From positions 1 to 49,286 of the forward strand of contig CAJULT010000009.1 in the NCBI GenBank assembly GCA_910587225.1: a stretch of DNA of 49,286 nucleotides, given 5' to 3'. This document shows, piece by piece, positions 1-8,287 of this stretch. The notes below the pieces were generated by a model. It saw nothing but the letters and a program-made list of their open reading frames with translations, had not been told where the DNA came from and made no database searches. This DNA comes from an uncultured Christensenellaceae bacterium (GTDB lineage Bacteria > Bacillota > Clostridia > Christensenellales > UBA1242). The translations under genes were made by a program, and so were the position numbers. Position 1 is the stretch's first letter, and each line of letters starts with the position of its first letter.

Positions 1-286
1 CATCATAAAGCTTAACAGTAGTACCAATACTTACTATCTCTGCTGACAACTTTTTCTTATCAATAATTTCGCATGACAAAAGAATATCTTCCATTTCGCT
101 GATTTCGGCTTCAATTTGTCCTTGTTCCTCTTTTGCTGCATCATATTCACTATTTTCGCTTAGGTCACCAAACTCTCTTGCCATTCCAATCTTCTTAGCA
201 GCCTCGGCACGCTTAACTTGTTTGTAATACGCAAGTTTTTCTTCAAGTTGTTTCTTACCTTCGCTTGTTAAATAGTGTTTTTCCAT
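1..286 (-). CDS. greA: Transcription elongation factor GreA, 3' part outside window
   Basis: GreA rescues backtracked RNA polymerase by stimulating cleavage of the transcript 3' end. The 95 visible residues are the N-terminal coiled-coil domain, recognised by the family hallmark EFGDLSENSEYDAAKEEQ near residues 38-55, whose acidic tip residues reach the polymerase active site. The start ATG at 286 follows a good ribosome binding site (AAGGAG, 296-301). The C-terminal FKBP-like domain lies beyond the left edge, so the gene is incomplete here. It is divergent from the DUF378 gene across about 155 bp of AT-rich DNA. The identification is firm from the coiled-coil motif; GreB is unlikely in this type of organism. 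Confidence 0.95.
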   Translation of the reverse strand, partial: MEKHYLTSEGKKQLEEKLAYYKQVKRAEAAKKIGMAREFGDLSENSEYDAAKEEQGQIEAEISEMEDILLSCEIIDKKKLSAEIVSIGTTVKLYD

Positions 287-441
287 AATCTTGTCTCCTT
301 TTTATGATCCAATGACTTTGTATTATATATTAAGTTTAATTTAAAGTCAAACGATTTTAATCAAATTTACTCTTTTTTTAACTTATAAAAACTTCATTTT
401 TGCAAATAATAGAACTAATTATTGCAAAAAACGGAGGTTTT

Positions 442-792
442 ATGCTTACAATTATAGGTTTTCTTTTGATGATGATAGGCAGTGTTAACTGGCTTTTAAT
501 AGGTCTTCTTCAATACGATTTTGTAGCCGGGATATTCGGCTATCAAGGCAGTATTTTCTCTCGAATAATTTACATTATAATAGGTCTTGGCGCTGCACTA
601 TTTCTTTTTAAAGTAATAAAAGGTAAAGGAACAGTTGCAATCTTCTCTCGCCGTAACAAGAAAGATATAGCCAAAAATATCGCGAAAATGAAGGGCGAAG
701 AAGCCCCAAATGTTGAAGCGGCTCGCGAAAACCTGCCAGAAAAACAGGAAGAAGGACTAATCAACGAACACTTTCACGATAGTGATAGTTAA
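442..792 (+). CDS. DUF378 family membrane protein
   Basis: A 116-residue protein with two hydrophobic segments (about residues 2-22 and 40-60) separated by the sequence NWLLIGLLQYDFVAGIFG, which matches the small DUF378 membrane family (NWGLVGLF-type core). The family has no known function. The charged C-terminal tail (about residues 68-116, rich in K, E and N) is longer than in most members, which are usually 60-80 residues. I chose the ATG at 442 because GGAGG lies five bases upstream; a start at 400 has no binding site. No obvious operon partner except the tiny reading frame that follows at 834. Confidence 0.8.
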   Translation: MLTIIGFLLMMIGSVNWLLIGLLQYDFVAGIFGYQGSIFSRIIYIIIGLGAALFLFKVIKGKGTVAIFSRRNKKDIAKNIAKMKGEEAPNVEAARENLPEKQEEGLINEHFHDSDS

Positions 793-833
793 TTATATGC
801 TTCTTCCCCAAAAAATGACTTAAAGGAATAAAT

Positions 834-917
834 ATGAGTAAAAATTGGTCAATTTATTTAATTTTTTCTATTGTTGTCGCAGCGCTGTTTGCAAATACCT
901 TTCTATTTTATTTGTGA
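834..917 (+). CDS. Possible 27-residue membrane microprotein
   Basis: A short reading frame, ATG at 834 to TGA at 917, preceded by AAAGGA at 822-827. The predicted product is almost entirely one hydrophobic helix (SIYLIFSIVVAALFANTFLF) with a short charged start. It follows the DUF378 gene by about 40 bp and its end overlaps the 3' end of the convergent rlmH by about 10 bp. Single-helix membrane microproteins of this size are common in bacteria and usually missed. Without comparison to relatives it could be a chance frame. Confidence 0.35.
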   Translation: MSKNWSIYLIFSIVVAALFANTFLFYL

Positions 918-1363
918 TATTTCGCACCGCTAGAAATCATAAACGCGCGGTAAAGCTGTTCAAGCAGCATAACTCTTGCGAGGTTATGTGGAAAAGTAGC
1001 TCTTCCAAAAGAAATGCTTTTGGAGGCTGCTTTTTTTATTTTCGCGTCTACGCCATAAGAACCGCCTATTATAAATGTAACCTCACTTGTGGAAAGTTTT
1101 AAATCCTCTATCAGCTTTGCAAGCTCTTCACTAGAAATTATTTTTCCTTCAATCGCGAGTAGTATGTTTTCTTTTCCAAGATGCTTTTCAATTAACGCCC
1201 CCTCTTTTGAAAGTATCGCATCAATATTTTGGAATTCGTTTTGTTCTTCCACTTCAACAATCTCAAGTTTACAAAATCTTGATAAACGCTTTGCGTACTC
1301 CCCGCAAGCTTCTTTCCAAAACTTTTCTTTTAAATTCCCAACGCAAATAATTTTAATATTCAC
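908..1363 (-). CDS. rlmH: 23S rRNA pseudouridine-1915 N3-methyltransferase RlmH
   Basis: RlmH is a SPOUT methyltransferase that methylates pseudouridine 1915 in helix 69 of 23S rRNA on assembled 70S ribosomes. The 151-residue product matches the usual 155-159. It has the N-terminal pattern NIKIICVGNLKEKFWK, the SAM-binding knot with FIIGGSYGVD (about residues 100-109) and the conserved C-terminal LLEQLYRAFMISSGAKYHK. The start is GTG at 1363, whose G is the last base of the upstream gene's TAG stop (TAGTG), with GGGGAG eight bases upstream; the longer frame upstream lies inside the neighbour. This one-base overlap suggests translational coupling to the CPBP protease gene. Confidence 0.95.
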   Translation of the reverse strand: MNIKIICVGNLKEKFWKEACGEYAKRLSRFCKLEIVEVEEQNEFQNIDAILSKEGALIEKHLGKENILLAIEGKIISSEELAKLIEDLKLSTSEVTFIIGGSYGVDAKIKKAASKSISFGRATFPHNLARVMLLEQLYRAFMISSGAKYHK

Positions 1364-2502
1364 TATATAACTCCCCAAATAAATGTGAAAAGAGTAAGTC
1401 CAGCAGTTAAAATAAAGCATGCTATCATAATTGCTTTCACAGTAGCACTCGGCTTAAACTTTCCAACGTCATCTAGTAGATCGCGATCAAGCTCTGTCAT
1501 AAGTCCCATTTCAAGATTCTTATCAATCATAAGTTTTTCAAGGTTTATACGCTCTTCTTCTTCAACCTCGCCATTGATAATCGCCTTTGACCTTTCGATG
1601 TCGGCTAAATAATCCTTTTTAGCAACTTCCTTATATATCTCAACTTGAAGCTTGGAAAAGGTTTGCGCGGTCGTTTCAACAAATAATTTTCGGACAAGGA
1701 AAACAAGAAGCCAAACAAGAAGCGCAAGCAATAGCCCTAAGAATAACATCCCTAACACAAAGTTATTTTGCAGGAAAGAGGTTAAAAGATTAAAGGCGGA
1801 GGAGAATGGTGATTTATAGAATGACGAGAAACCCATATAGACGCTGAGCGCGTTGTTCATAAAGTGAATAATCATCGCAGGATAAATGCTGTCGCAAAGG
1901 ATAGTTACATATCCCAAAAATAGACCTATTATAGTTGCATAGAAAAATTGCTCAATATTAAGATGTAAAAGCCCGAAAAGCAGAGCAGAAATTATAATAG
2001 CCTTTTTACTACCAAACGCACTGCACCCTTTGAGTAGCAAACCTCTATGAGCAGTTTCTTCACAGATAGCAGGCAGCACTGCTGTAAAAATCATATTAAC
2101 AAAAAGCATGTAAATAGGATAGGAAGTCGGCTTTGGACTAGGCTTAAATTTATAACCAAAAATAGCAATTATATTATCAAAAAAGTTTGCAACAAAGATA
2201 TTTAAAAAGAATACAATCGCGCCAATTACTATGGCTATAACCACAGCTTTAATAGTTATTTTTTTATAATTATAAAATTTAAACGTTTGTTTTATAGGGT
2301 GTTTTTGCATGCCCGAAAACATAAAAATAGAGAGGCAAAAAAGGACACCGATTTGAATAACAATAGAGAAAACGTACTCACCCGCCTCCCCCATAAAAGC
2401 AAAAAGCCCAAATGAAGACAGCATACGAATGAGAACAAATGCCAATATGATAATAAAATAAGTTGTGAAAACATTTAATGATGTCTTATTTGAGTCTTTC
2501 AT
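1363..2502 (-). CDS. CPBP family intramembrane metalloprotease (first of tandem pair)
   Basis: A 379-residue polytopic membrane protein of the CPBP/Abi family, relatives of CAAX prenyl endopeptidase Rce1. The three family motifs are present: EETAHRG (EExxxR, around residue 145), HLNIEQF (H motif, about 180) and HFMNNA (HxxxN, about 216), which together form the metal site in the membrane. The N-terminal half has several hydrophobic helices; after a long helix near residues 255-275 comes a charged cytosolic region (about 275-355) and a last membrane helix at the C-terminus, an extension beyond the core domain. In the family, roles include bacteriocin self-immunity and peptide processing, but neither is shown here. 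It lies directly upstream of rlmH and 27 bp downstream of a paralogue. Confidence 0.85.
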   Translation of the reverse strand: MKDSNKTSLNVFTTYFIIILAFVLIRMLSSFGLFAFMGEAGEYVFSIVIQIGVLFCLSIFMFSGMQKHPIKQTFKFYNYKKITIKAVVIAIVIGAIVFFLNIFVANFFDNIIAIFGYKFKPSPKPTSYPIYMLFVNMIFTAVLPAICEETAHRGLLLKGCSAFGSKKAIIISALLFGLLHLNIEQFFYATIIGLFLGYVTILCDSIYPAMIIHFMNNALSVYMGFSSFYKSPFSSAFNLLTSFLQNNFVLGMLFLGLLLALLVWLLVFLVRKLFVETTAQTFSKLQVEIYKEVAKKDYLADIERSKAIINGEVEEEERINLEKLMIDKNLEMGLMTELDRDLLDDVGKFKPSATVKAIMIACFILTAGLTLFTFIWGVI

Positions 2503-2528
2503 ATCTCTCCTTTTAATTAATATAAAGT

Positions 2529-3509
2529 CTAGCCTCCCCTTTTATTCAAAATTTCCAGCACCACGCTGAAAATAAGCAAGAAAATTTCGACAAAAAGTGA
2601 AATCCAAAGATATTTAGATGGCTGTTTGTCAATTTTCTGCGGCTCAACCGCCACTTTACGTTTAAAGTAAAATCTATCTATAACATAAACTATTATTCCA
2701 GTAATTGCCGCGAGCGCTATTGTCAAAATCCACACCCACCAGTTATTATAGCTAAGTCCAATCGAAAAACCCGTTTTAACTTGTATGTAAGCCATCACAA
2801 TCAATATCGCATTGTTGGTAAAATGAATTATCATACTTGAAAGCAAACTGCCCGTTCTTATCACGACTAAACAAAGCACTATGCCAAGTATCAGCTGATA
2901 TACAAACTGCTGAATGGAGGCATGCATCAACGCAAACATAACACTTGATAAAAGTATTGCACCCCACTGCCCAAAAGTGCTGCGAAGTCCACTAAGCACA
3001 ACGCCTCTAAAAATTAGCTCCTCACAAATCGCCGGCAAAACAGCTAGTACAATTATGTTTAAAATCAACCAACCCACATTAGTAAGAGGAAGGCTGGTAA
3101 GGCCTTCATTAATAGGATAGCCGATTGCTTTAAGGGTAAAATCAATCGCCCCCGTGAAATAGTTAAGACCAAACAACATAACAATGCCCAGTGTTATGCA
3201 TATAAGCACATGTTTGAAATTGAGCTTTCTTATACCAACTGCATTGTATGAAATTTTGCAAGCTTTGTGGTAAATAATATAAACAAAGAAAAATGTTAGC
3301 TGCCCAAGCAAAGAATAAGGAATTACAAACCAAAGATAACTTGAAAGGTCCTGACTATTAAGCCCTGCCGCCTCACAAATCATTGTGCCAAGCCAATAAA
3401 ATAAAAATAGAACAATAAATGGTGCAAGTACCGCAAATAAAGTCATCTTGCCGCTATCATCACTCGTATAATAATTTCTTTTAAAAGATTTGCTAATTTT
3501 CTCGCTCAT
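2529..3509 (-). CDS. CPBP family intramembrane metalloprotease (second of tandem pair)
   Basis: A 326-residue polytopic membrane protein paralogous to the gene downstream. It carries EELIFRG (EExxxR), HASIQQF and HFTNNA in the same order and spacing, so the catalytic set looks intact. Eight or so hydrophobic segments are visible. I place the start at MSEKISKS (ATG at 3509) because the 12 residues of the longer frame do not look like a membrane-protein N-terminus and this start gives a charged leader before the first helix; no strong ribosome binding site is seen for either. Substrate unknown. A tandem CPBP pair suggests duplication with possible division of substrates. Confidence 0.83.
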   Translation of the reverse strand: MSEKISKSFKRNYYTSDDSGKMTLFAVLAPFIVLFLFYWLGTMICEAAGLNSQDLSSYLWFVIPYSLLGQLTFFFVYIIYHKACKISYNAVGIRKLNFKHVLICITLGIVMLFGLNYFTGAIDFTLKAIGYPINEGLTSLPLTNVGWLILNIIVLAVLPAICEELIFRGVVLSGLRSTFGQWGAILLSSVMFALMHASIQQFVYQLILGIVLCLVVIRTGSLLSSMIIHFTNNAILIVMAYIQVKTGFSIGLSYNNWWVWILTIALAAITGIIVYVIDRFYFKRKVAVEPQKIDKQPSKYLWISLFVEIFLLIFSVVLEILNKRGG

Positions 3510-3615
3510 ACACCAAATTATATAATATTTCGACAAAAAGTGCAAATATTACTTTGCGTTTTCCTGCCATAATTGTTATTATAATGGTATAATTTAAAAA
3601 AGCAAGGGTAGAAAC

Positions 3616-4068
3616 ATGACGAATTTTATGCAAGACGCACTAAAAGAAGCAAAAAAAGCAGAAAAAAAAGGTGAAGTGCCTATTGGCGCTGTTATTGTGG
3701 TAAATAATAAGGTTATCTCCAAAGGCCATAACATGCGAGAGCGTAAACAGAACGCTCTCTTGCATGCTGAAATCATTGCTATAAATAAAGCTTGTAAGAA
3801 ACTTCACTCTTGGCGGCTTGAAAATGCCACCATGTTTGTTACGCTTGAACCCTGCCCTATGTGTGCTGGCGCAATAGCTAACGCTAGAATAGCCAAAGTT
3901 GTATACGCAGCAAAAGACAAAACAGCAGAAGACAATCTCTGCGAAAAGATATGTTCTAGCACCCGCTTAAATCATAAAGTAGAACTTGTGCAAGGCGACT
4001 ATCAAAAAGAGGCCGAAAAACTTTTACAAGACTTTTTTAAAAGTAAGAGAAACAAAAAAGGAGCGTAA
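3616..4068 (+). CDS. tadA: tRNA-specific adenosine deaminase TadA
   Basis: TadA deaminates adenosine 34 of tRNA-Arg(ACG) to inosine so that one tRNA reads CGU, CGC and CGA. The 150-residue protein has the zinc deaminase signature HAE (about residues 53-55, Glu as proton shuttle) and PCPMCAGA (about 84-91, two zinc cysteines), plus the N-terminal MQDALKEAKKAEKKGEVPIGAV typical of TadA rather than of cytidine or guanine deaminases. ATG at 3616 follows AAGGGTAGAAAC. A TATAAT-like box near 3586-3593 may serve as its promoter. The TAA stop lies in the loop of the terminator hairpin. Confidence 0.95.
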   Translation: MTNFMQDALKEAKKAEKKGEVPIGAVIVVNNKVISKGHNMRERKQNALLHAEIIAINKACKKLHSWRLENATMFVTLEPCPMCAGAIANARIAKVVYAAKDKTAEDNLCEKICSSTRLNHKVELVQGDYQKEAEKLLQDFFKSKRNKKGA

Positions 4069-4080
4069 CGCTCTTTTTTA
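4055..4080 (+). terminator. Terminator of tadA
   Basis: GAGCG-TAA-CGCTC hairpin at 4061-4073 followed by six T; the loop is the tadA stop codon. A-rich sequence upstream makes it plausible for the convergent SHOCT gene as well. Confidence 0.8.
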
Positions 4081-4587
4081 TAATAGTTTCAAAAGTTCTT
4101 CTTTAAACTCTTCTTCGGTTATATCACCATTGTCGCGAAGTTTTCTAAGGTTTGCTATCTTGCGTTCCCGCTCTTTATCAGAAAGTTCTTTTTCAGGTTT
4201 CTCTTCCTTCTTTTCTTCACCAAAATATACATCATCAACCGGCTTAACCCACACCATATCACTTTGAAAAAGTGAAATTACTAAAAGAATTGACGGAACT
4301 GAAAATAAACTAATACAAACGCAAATTATAACGCCTGCCATATAGTAACTACGACGACTATTAAATAATTGTCCTTTGTTAGAAATTGAATAGATTAAAA
4401 GCCCTGCCGAAACAAGAAGAGCAGCCATTCTAAGTGCTTCATAGACAATTGAGAATATTTCATAAGATGAAAAACCAACCTCCCAATTGAGAACAACCCC
4501 TCTAATCAAAAAGAACAAATTTGTGGCAGCTGATAAAAAGCAGGTCACAATTGCACATATAATTAATGCTCGTTTAGTATTATTCAT
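4078..4587 (-). CDS. Membrane protein with C-terminal SHOCT domain
   Basis: A 169-residue protein with four predicted membrane helices in residues 1-115 and a charged C-terminal part ending in a SHOCT domain (IANLRKLRDNGDITEEEF, about residues 143-160). SHOCT is a short two-helix motif found at the end of many unrelated proteins and thought to mediate oligomerisation; it says little about function. Convergent with tadA, with which it shares the terminator region, and divergent from the SDR gene. Start ATG at 4587 has only a weak binding site. I do not recognise the membrane part. Confidence 0.75.
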   Translation of the reverse strand: MNNTKRALIICAIVTCFLSAATNLFFLIRGVVLNWEVGFSSYEIFSIVYEALRMAALLVSAGLLIYSISNKGQLFNSRRSYYMAGVIICVCISLFSVPSILLVISLFQSDMVWVKPVDDVYFGEEKKEEKPEKELSDKERERKIANLRKLRDNGDITEEEFKEELLKLL

Positions 4588-4674
4588 ATTGTTATTTTAG
4601 TATATTACCAAAATTTTGTCAAATATTCTTTGCGCAATCGAGAGGATTATAGTATTATATACTTAGGAGAAATT

Positions 4675-5445
4675 ATGAACATTATAATTACAGGTGCATC
4701 AAGCGGCATTGGAAAAGGCTTTAAAGAACATTACGAGAAACTAGGACACACCGTTTTCGATATTTCAAAAGACGGAAAAGAGCCTTGCGACATAACCGAC
4801 ATAAATGCCCTCACCCAAGTTTTTGAAAAAATAACCGCAAAGGCGGGACAGATAGATATGCTTATCAACTGTGCAGGCTTTGGCATTTCTGGTGCGATTG
4901 AACTAGCGCGGGATGAGGACATTCGCAGCATTTTTGATGTCAATGTTTTCGGTGCTATTAATTGCATAAAGCTCGCCCTTCCACATATGAAGGCAGGAGC
5001 AAAAATCATTAACATAAGTTCCGTCATGGCACTTTTCCCTACCCCATACCGCTCATATTACTGTGCAACCAAAGCGGCACTTAATATGATAAGTGACGGA
5101 CTGCGCATGGAACTAGGCCGCAGCAAAATTCAGGTAACCTCTATCTGCCCTAGCGAAATAAAAACCAACTTTTCAAAAAATCGCGTTAAGAACTTTGAAA
5201 CAAACGAGCGCTACGGCAAAAGCGTTGAAGCGTCTGCAAAAGGCGTTGACGAGGCGGAAGAAAAACGCATGCCACTAGATAAGGCAATCAAAATCATGAC
5301 TCGTTGGATAGATAGCAAAAAACTCAAACCGCTTTACATCATGTCGTTTAAATTTAAACTCCTCTACCGTACCGAACGCCTATTTCCAAAAAGTCTCTAT
5401 CTAAAAGCTTGCAATAAGGCATTTAACAAAAAAGCGTCCTACTAG
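4675..5445 (+). CDS. SDR family NAD(P)-dependent oxidoreductase
   Basis: A classical short-chain dehydrogenase of 256 residues. The dinucleotide-binding motif TGASSGIG is at residues 6-13, the structural NCAG at about 70, the catalytic Ser in NISSVMAL at about 120, and the catalytic YxxxK in YYCATK at about 138. Substrate cannot be deduced; the C-terminus (MSFKFKLLYRTERLFPKSLY) resembles dehydrogenases acting on lipid or sugar substrates at membranes only loosely. The start at ATG 4675 is set by TTAGGAGAAATT just upstream and by the fold beginning at NIIITGA; a longer frame from 4630 would add 15 unconserved residues. A terminator overlaps its last codons. Confidence 0.88.
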   Translation: MNIIITGASSGIGKGFKEHYEKLGHTVFDISKDGKEPCDITDINALTQVFEKITAKAGQIDMLINCAGFGISGAIELARDEDIRSIFDVNVFGAINCIKLALPHMKAGAKIINISSVMALFPTPYRSYYCATKAALNMISDGLRMELGRSKIQVTSICPSEIKTNFSKNRVKNFETNERYGKSVEASAKGVDEAEEKRMPLDKAIKIMTRWIDSKKLKPLYIMSFKFKLLYRTERLFPKSLYLKACNKAFNKKASY

Positions 5446-5455
5446 GGCGCTTTTA
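5429..5455 (+). terminator. Terminator of SDR gene
   Basis: AAAAGCGTCC-TACTA-GGGCGCTTTT hairpin (5431-5453) ending in a short T run; the stop codon of the SDR gene is in the loop. Confidence 0.75.
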
Positions 5456-5474
5456 ATATTCCTTAAATACCTCT

Positions 5475-5603
5475 GGCAGACTGAATAGAAACGAGCGAGG
5501 CAAGGCTCGCAAGACGCCTCAAAGCAGGAGTTTAGTAAACCTAAATGACTGTTTTGAGCGTTTTGCAGTAAACGCAGCATCGCGAAGTTTATATTTTGTC
5601 TGC
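5475..5603. repeat. Palindromic (MITE/REP-like) element between SDR gene and asnS
   Basis: About 130 bp whose two halves are imperfect inverted repeats. The ends are GCAGAC (5476-5481) and GTCTGC (5598-5603). The inner arms GCAAGACGCCTCAAAGCAG (5509-5527) and CTGTTTTGAGCGTTTTGC (5549-5566) pair almost completely if read as plus-strand RNA, with G-U wobbles and one bulge; a small GTTTA-G-TAAAC hairpin sits in the loop (5530-5540). Smaller hairpins (GCGAG..CTCGC, GCGTTT..AAACGC) decorate the arms. There is no reading frame. The right end coincides with the asnS stop codon. It may be a mobile palindromic element or a structured 3' UTR; no second copy is visible in this window. Confidence 0.55.
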
Positions 5604-6988
5604 TAGCCTTGGATTGAGCCAACAGTTCTCGGAAACAACTGCACATCGCGTATGTTTTGTACGCCTGTAAGATACATTACAAGTCTTTCAAAGCCAAGCC
5701 CATAACCTGAGTGTACATTTGTACCATAACGGCGGGTATCTATATACCATGAGTAATCCTCTTCTTTAAGCCCAAGTTCGTGTATGCGAGCAAGCAACTT
5801 TTCAAGACGCTCTTCACGCTGGCTGCCACCAATAAGTTCACCTACCCCCGGCACTAAAAGGTCAACTGCTGCAACAGTTTTGCCGTCATCATTCAGGCGC
5901 ATATAGAAAGCTTTAATGTCCTTTGGATAGTTGGTGAGAAATACCGGCTTTTTATATACCTCTTCGGTAAGGTATCTTTCATGTTCGCTTTGAAGGTCAA
6001 CACCCCACTCAACTGGGAAAACAAATCTGTCTTTCACTTTGAGTAGCATTTCAATAGCTTTCGTATAATCAAGTCTTACAAATTCGCTTTCAACCACATT
6101 TGTAAGTCTATCAACAAGTCCCGTATCTACAAACTTGTTTAAAAATTCTATTTCATCATGGCACTCATCCATAACATAACGAATTACATACTTAACCATC
6201 TCTTCTTCATTATCCATAAGTTCGTCAAGGTCGCAGAAACAAATTTCAGGTTCCATCATCCAAAACTCTGCCGCGTGACGAGTGGTATTTGAATTTTCAG
6301 CTCTAAAAGTTGGGCCAAAGGTATAGGTCTTTCCAAAGGCGTGAGTGATAGGCTCTTCATTTATCTGTCCAGAAACGGTAAGTGAAACTTTTTTACCGAA
6401 AAAGTCATCTTTAAAATCTACTTTCCCTTCTTTTGCCACCTTTTCCACATCAAGAGTTGTCACTTGGAACATATCACCCGCCCCCTCACAGTCACTTGAA
6501 GTGATTATTGGAGTGTGAACATATACGAACCCACGTTCGTTAAAGAACTTATGAATTGCGTATGCAGCTACCGAACGAATTCTAAACACCGCATTAAAAA
6601 GATTTCCACGAGGGCGAATTGTTGGAATTGTGCGCAAAAATTCAACAGTATGGCGTTTCTTTTGAAGTGGATAATCTGCACTGCTTTCCCCTAGTACTTC
6701 CACGCTGTCCGCATTGATTTCAAAAGGCTGCTGCGCATTTGGCGTCAAAACAAGCTTTCCTTCTACTTTAAAGGAAGCACCTACATTTTGTTTAACTACT
6801 TCTTCATAATTATTTAGTTTATCCTTTTCAAGCACAACCTGCACAGACTTGAAAGCACCATCGTTAAGCTCCAAAAATGCAATATTTTTGGAGTCACGAA
6901 TAGTCCTAGCCCAGCCGCAAAGAGTTACCTTTTGGTCGGCAAATTTTTTATATTCTTTATAAAGTGTTCTCGTTTCAATCCTTTTCAT
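5603..6988 (-). CDS. asnS: Asparaginyl-tRNA synthetase
   Basis: Class IIb synthetase that charges tRNA-Asn with asparagine. The 461-residue protein has an N-terminal OB-fold anticodon-binding domain (about 1-110), motif 2 with FRAENSNTTRHAAEFWMMEPE (about 230-250; kept here as the FRAE core), the GGSQREERLEKL loop typical of AsnRS, and motif 3 GLGFERLVMYLTG near the C-terminus. The tail FPRTVGSIQG differs from the usual FPRTPGNAEF-like ending, and the stop codon lies in the end of the palindromic element. Encoded 12 bp after aspS and so probably read from the same T-box-controlled transcript. Presence of AsnRS means direct Asn-tRNA formation is available. Confidence 0.96.
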   Translation of the reverse strand: MKRIETRTLYKEYKKFADQKVTLCGWARTIRDSKNIAFLELNDGAFKSVQVVLEKDKLNNYEEVVKQNVGASFKVEGKLVLTPNAQQPFEINADSVEVLGESSADYPLQKKRHTVEFLRTIPTIRPRGNLFNAVFRIRSVAAYAIHKFFNERGFVYVHTPIITSSDCEGAGDMFQVTTLDVEKVAKEGKVDFKDDFFGKKVSLTVSGQINEEPITHAFGKTYTFGPTFRAENSNTTRHAAEFWMMEPEICFCDLDELMDNEEEMVKYVIRYVMDECHDEIEFLNKFVDTGLVDRLTNVVESEFVRLDYTKAIEMLLKVKDRFVFPVEWGVDLQSEHERYLTEEVYKKPVFLTNYPKDIKAFYMRLNDDGKTVAAVDLLVPGVGELIGGSQREERLEKLLARIHELGLKEEDYSWYIDTRRYGTNVHSGYGLGFERLVMYLTGVQNIRDVQLFPRTVGSIQG

Positions 6989-7000
6989 AATTTTCTCCTT

Positions 7001-8278
7001 TTAAGGTGTCAAACGGTCTGGACCGCGGAACAAGAATTGTGTTTCTTTTACTGTCGGCATATTGAGTAGTAACATTGTAAGCCTATCTACTCCGATTGCA
7101 AAGCCGCCGTGTGGAGGCATACCATAGCGGAAGAATTGAAGATAGGTTTCAACATCTTTTTCGAGCCCTTTATCTTGGGCATTTTTGCAAATCTCCTCAT
7201 ATCTATGTTCGCGCTGCGCACCCGAGGTAATTTCAATCCCCTTCCAAATAAGGTCATAACCTTGTAAAATACCATTCTTTCTCATATGATAGAAAGCACG
7301 CTTCGCAGGAGGATAATCTGTAACAAACATAAACTCATGATTAAATTTATCTCGTGCCAAATTCTCGCAAAGTCTTTCAGCCTCAGTTGTAAGGTCGGTT
7401 TTTTCTTCTTCTGGCACGGTGAACCCATACCTTGCTTCAAGTTCGTCATATATATCACGAAGTTTCATTTGTGGGAATGGAAGAGTTGGCACAACAATAT
7501 CAACGCCAAAAACCTCTTTAACTTTGTCGCCATACTTTTCTTTGGTTTTAGCAAGACCATAGGCAAGCATCTCGGCTTCCAAGTTCATAACATCTTGGAA
7601 AGAATTAATATAACTAAACTCAACGTCAAAGCTGGTAAATTCGGTCGCATGCTTTTTAGTGTGAGACTTCTCAGCGCGGAAGCATGGTGCGATTTCATAT
7701 ATGCGTTCAAAGCCTGCTGCCATTGCCATTTGCTTATAGAACTGTGGACTTTGAGCAAGGTATGCCTTGCGATCAAAATATTTCACTTCAAAAACTTCTG
7801 CCCCGCTCTCACTTGCAGTGCCGATAAATTTTGGAGTATGAATTTCGGTAAAGCCATGATTATCTAAATATTCCCTCATAGCCCCAATAAGATAACTTTG
7901 GAATTGAAAAAGAAGTTGATTTTTTTCGCATCTAAGGTCAATCCAGCGGTGGTCAAGACGTTGGTCAAGGCTAGATTCAGGGCCGATAGGAAGCGCCTCT
8001 GCCCTACTTGTAATTTCCACGCTGTCAGGAATAACCTCAATTCCACCTAGCTTAACATATTCGTTTGAAACAGCCGTTCCTGTAACTTTAACTGTGCTTT
8101 CAAGAGTTGCCGAAGAAAAGATAGCCGCAATTTCCGGCTTTTCTTCTTTTACAACTGTAAGCTGAATTTTCCCTGACAGGTCACGGATAACGATAAACTG
8201 CATGCTCTTTTTGTCACGCAGATTTTCAATCCAACCCTGAAACTCAACTTTTCCCGGTTTAATTTCACTAATACTCAT
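7001..8278 (-). CDS. aspS: Archaeal-type (AspS2) aspartyl-tRNA synthetase, possibly non-discriminating
   Basis: Class IIb synthetase of 425 residues, much shorter than the usual bacterial AspRS (about 590) because it lacks the GAD insertion; length and sequence match the archaeal/eukaryotic type. An N-terminal OB-fold (1-100) is followed by motif 2 in CFRAEKSHTKKHATEF (about 200-215), the KGIEITSGAQREHRYE segment and motif 3 GGFAIGVDRLTMLL near the C-terminus. Enzymes of this type in bacteria can be non-discriminating, charging tRNA-Asn with Asp; whether this one is cannot be read directly. Start ATG at 8278 follows TAGGAGGAATT. It is first in an operon with asnS, behind a T-box leader with an Asp specifier. 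Confidence 0.93.
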   Translation of the reverse strand: MSISEIKPGKVEFQGWIENLRDKKSMQFIVIRDLSGKIQLTVVKEEKPEIAAIFSSATLESTVKVTGTAVSNEYVKLGGIEVIPDSVEITSRAEALPIGPESSLDQRLDHRWIDLRCEKNQLLFQFQSYLIGAMREYLDNHGFTEIHTPKFIGTASESGAEVFEVKYFDRKAYLAQSPQFYKQMAMAAGFERIYEIAPCFRAEKSHTKKHATEFTSFDVEFSYINSFQDVMNLEAEMLAYGLAKTKEKYGDKVKEVFGVDIVVPTLPFPQMKLRDIYDELEARYGFTVPEEEKTDLTTEAERLCENLARDKFNHEFMFVTDYPPAKRAFYHMRKNGILQGYDLIWKGIEITSGAQREHRYEEICKNAQDKGLEKDVETYLQFFRYGMPPHGGFAIGVDRLTMLLLNMPTVKETQFLFRGPDRLTP

Positions 8279-8287
8279 AATTCCTCC

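Noticed and set aside
2776..3120. Short frames opposite and within the second CPBP gene
   Set aside because: Shadows in other frames of a conserved membrane protein.
7286..7867. 193-codon plus-strand frame opposite aspS
   Set aside because: Antisense shadow of a well-conserved synthetase; no binding site or family.
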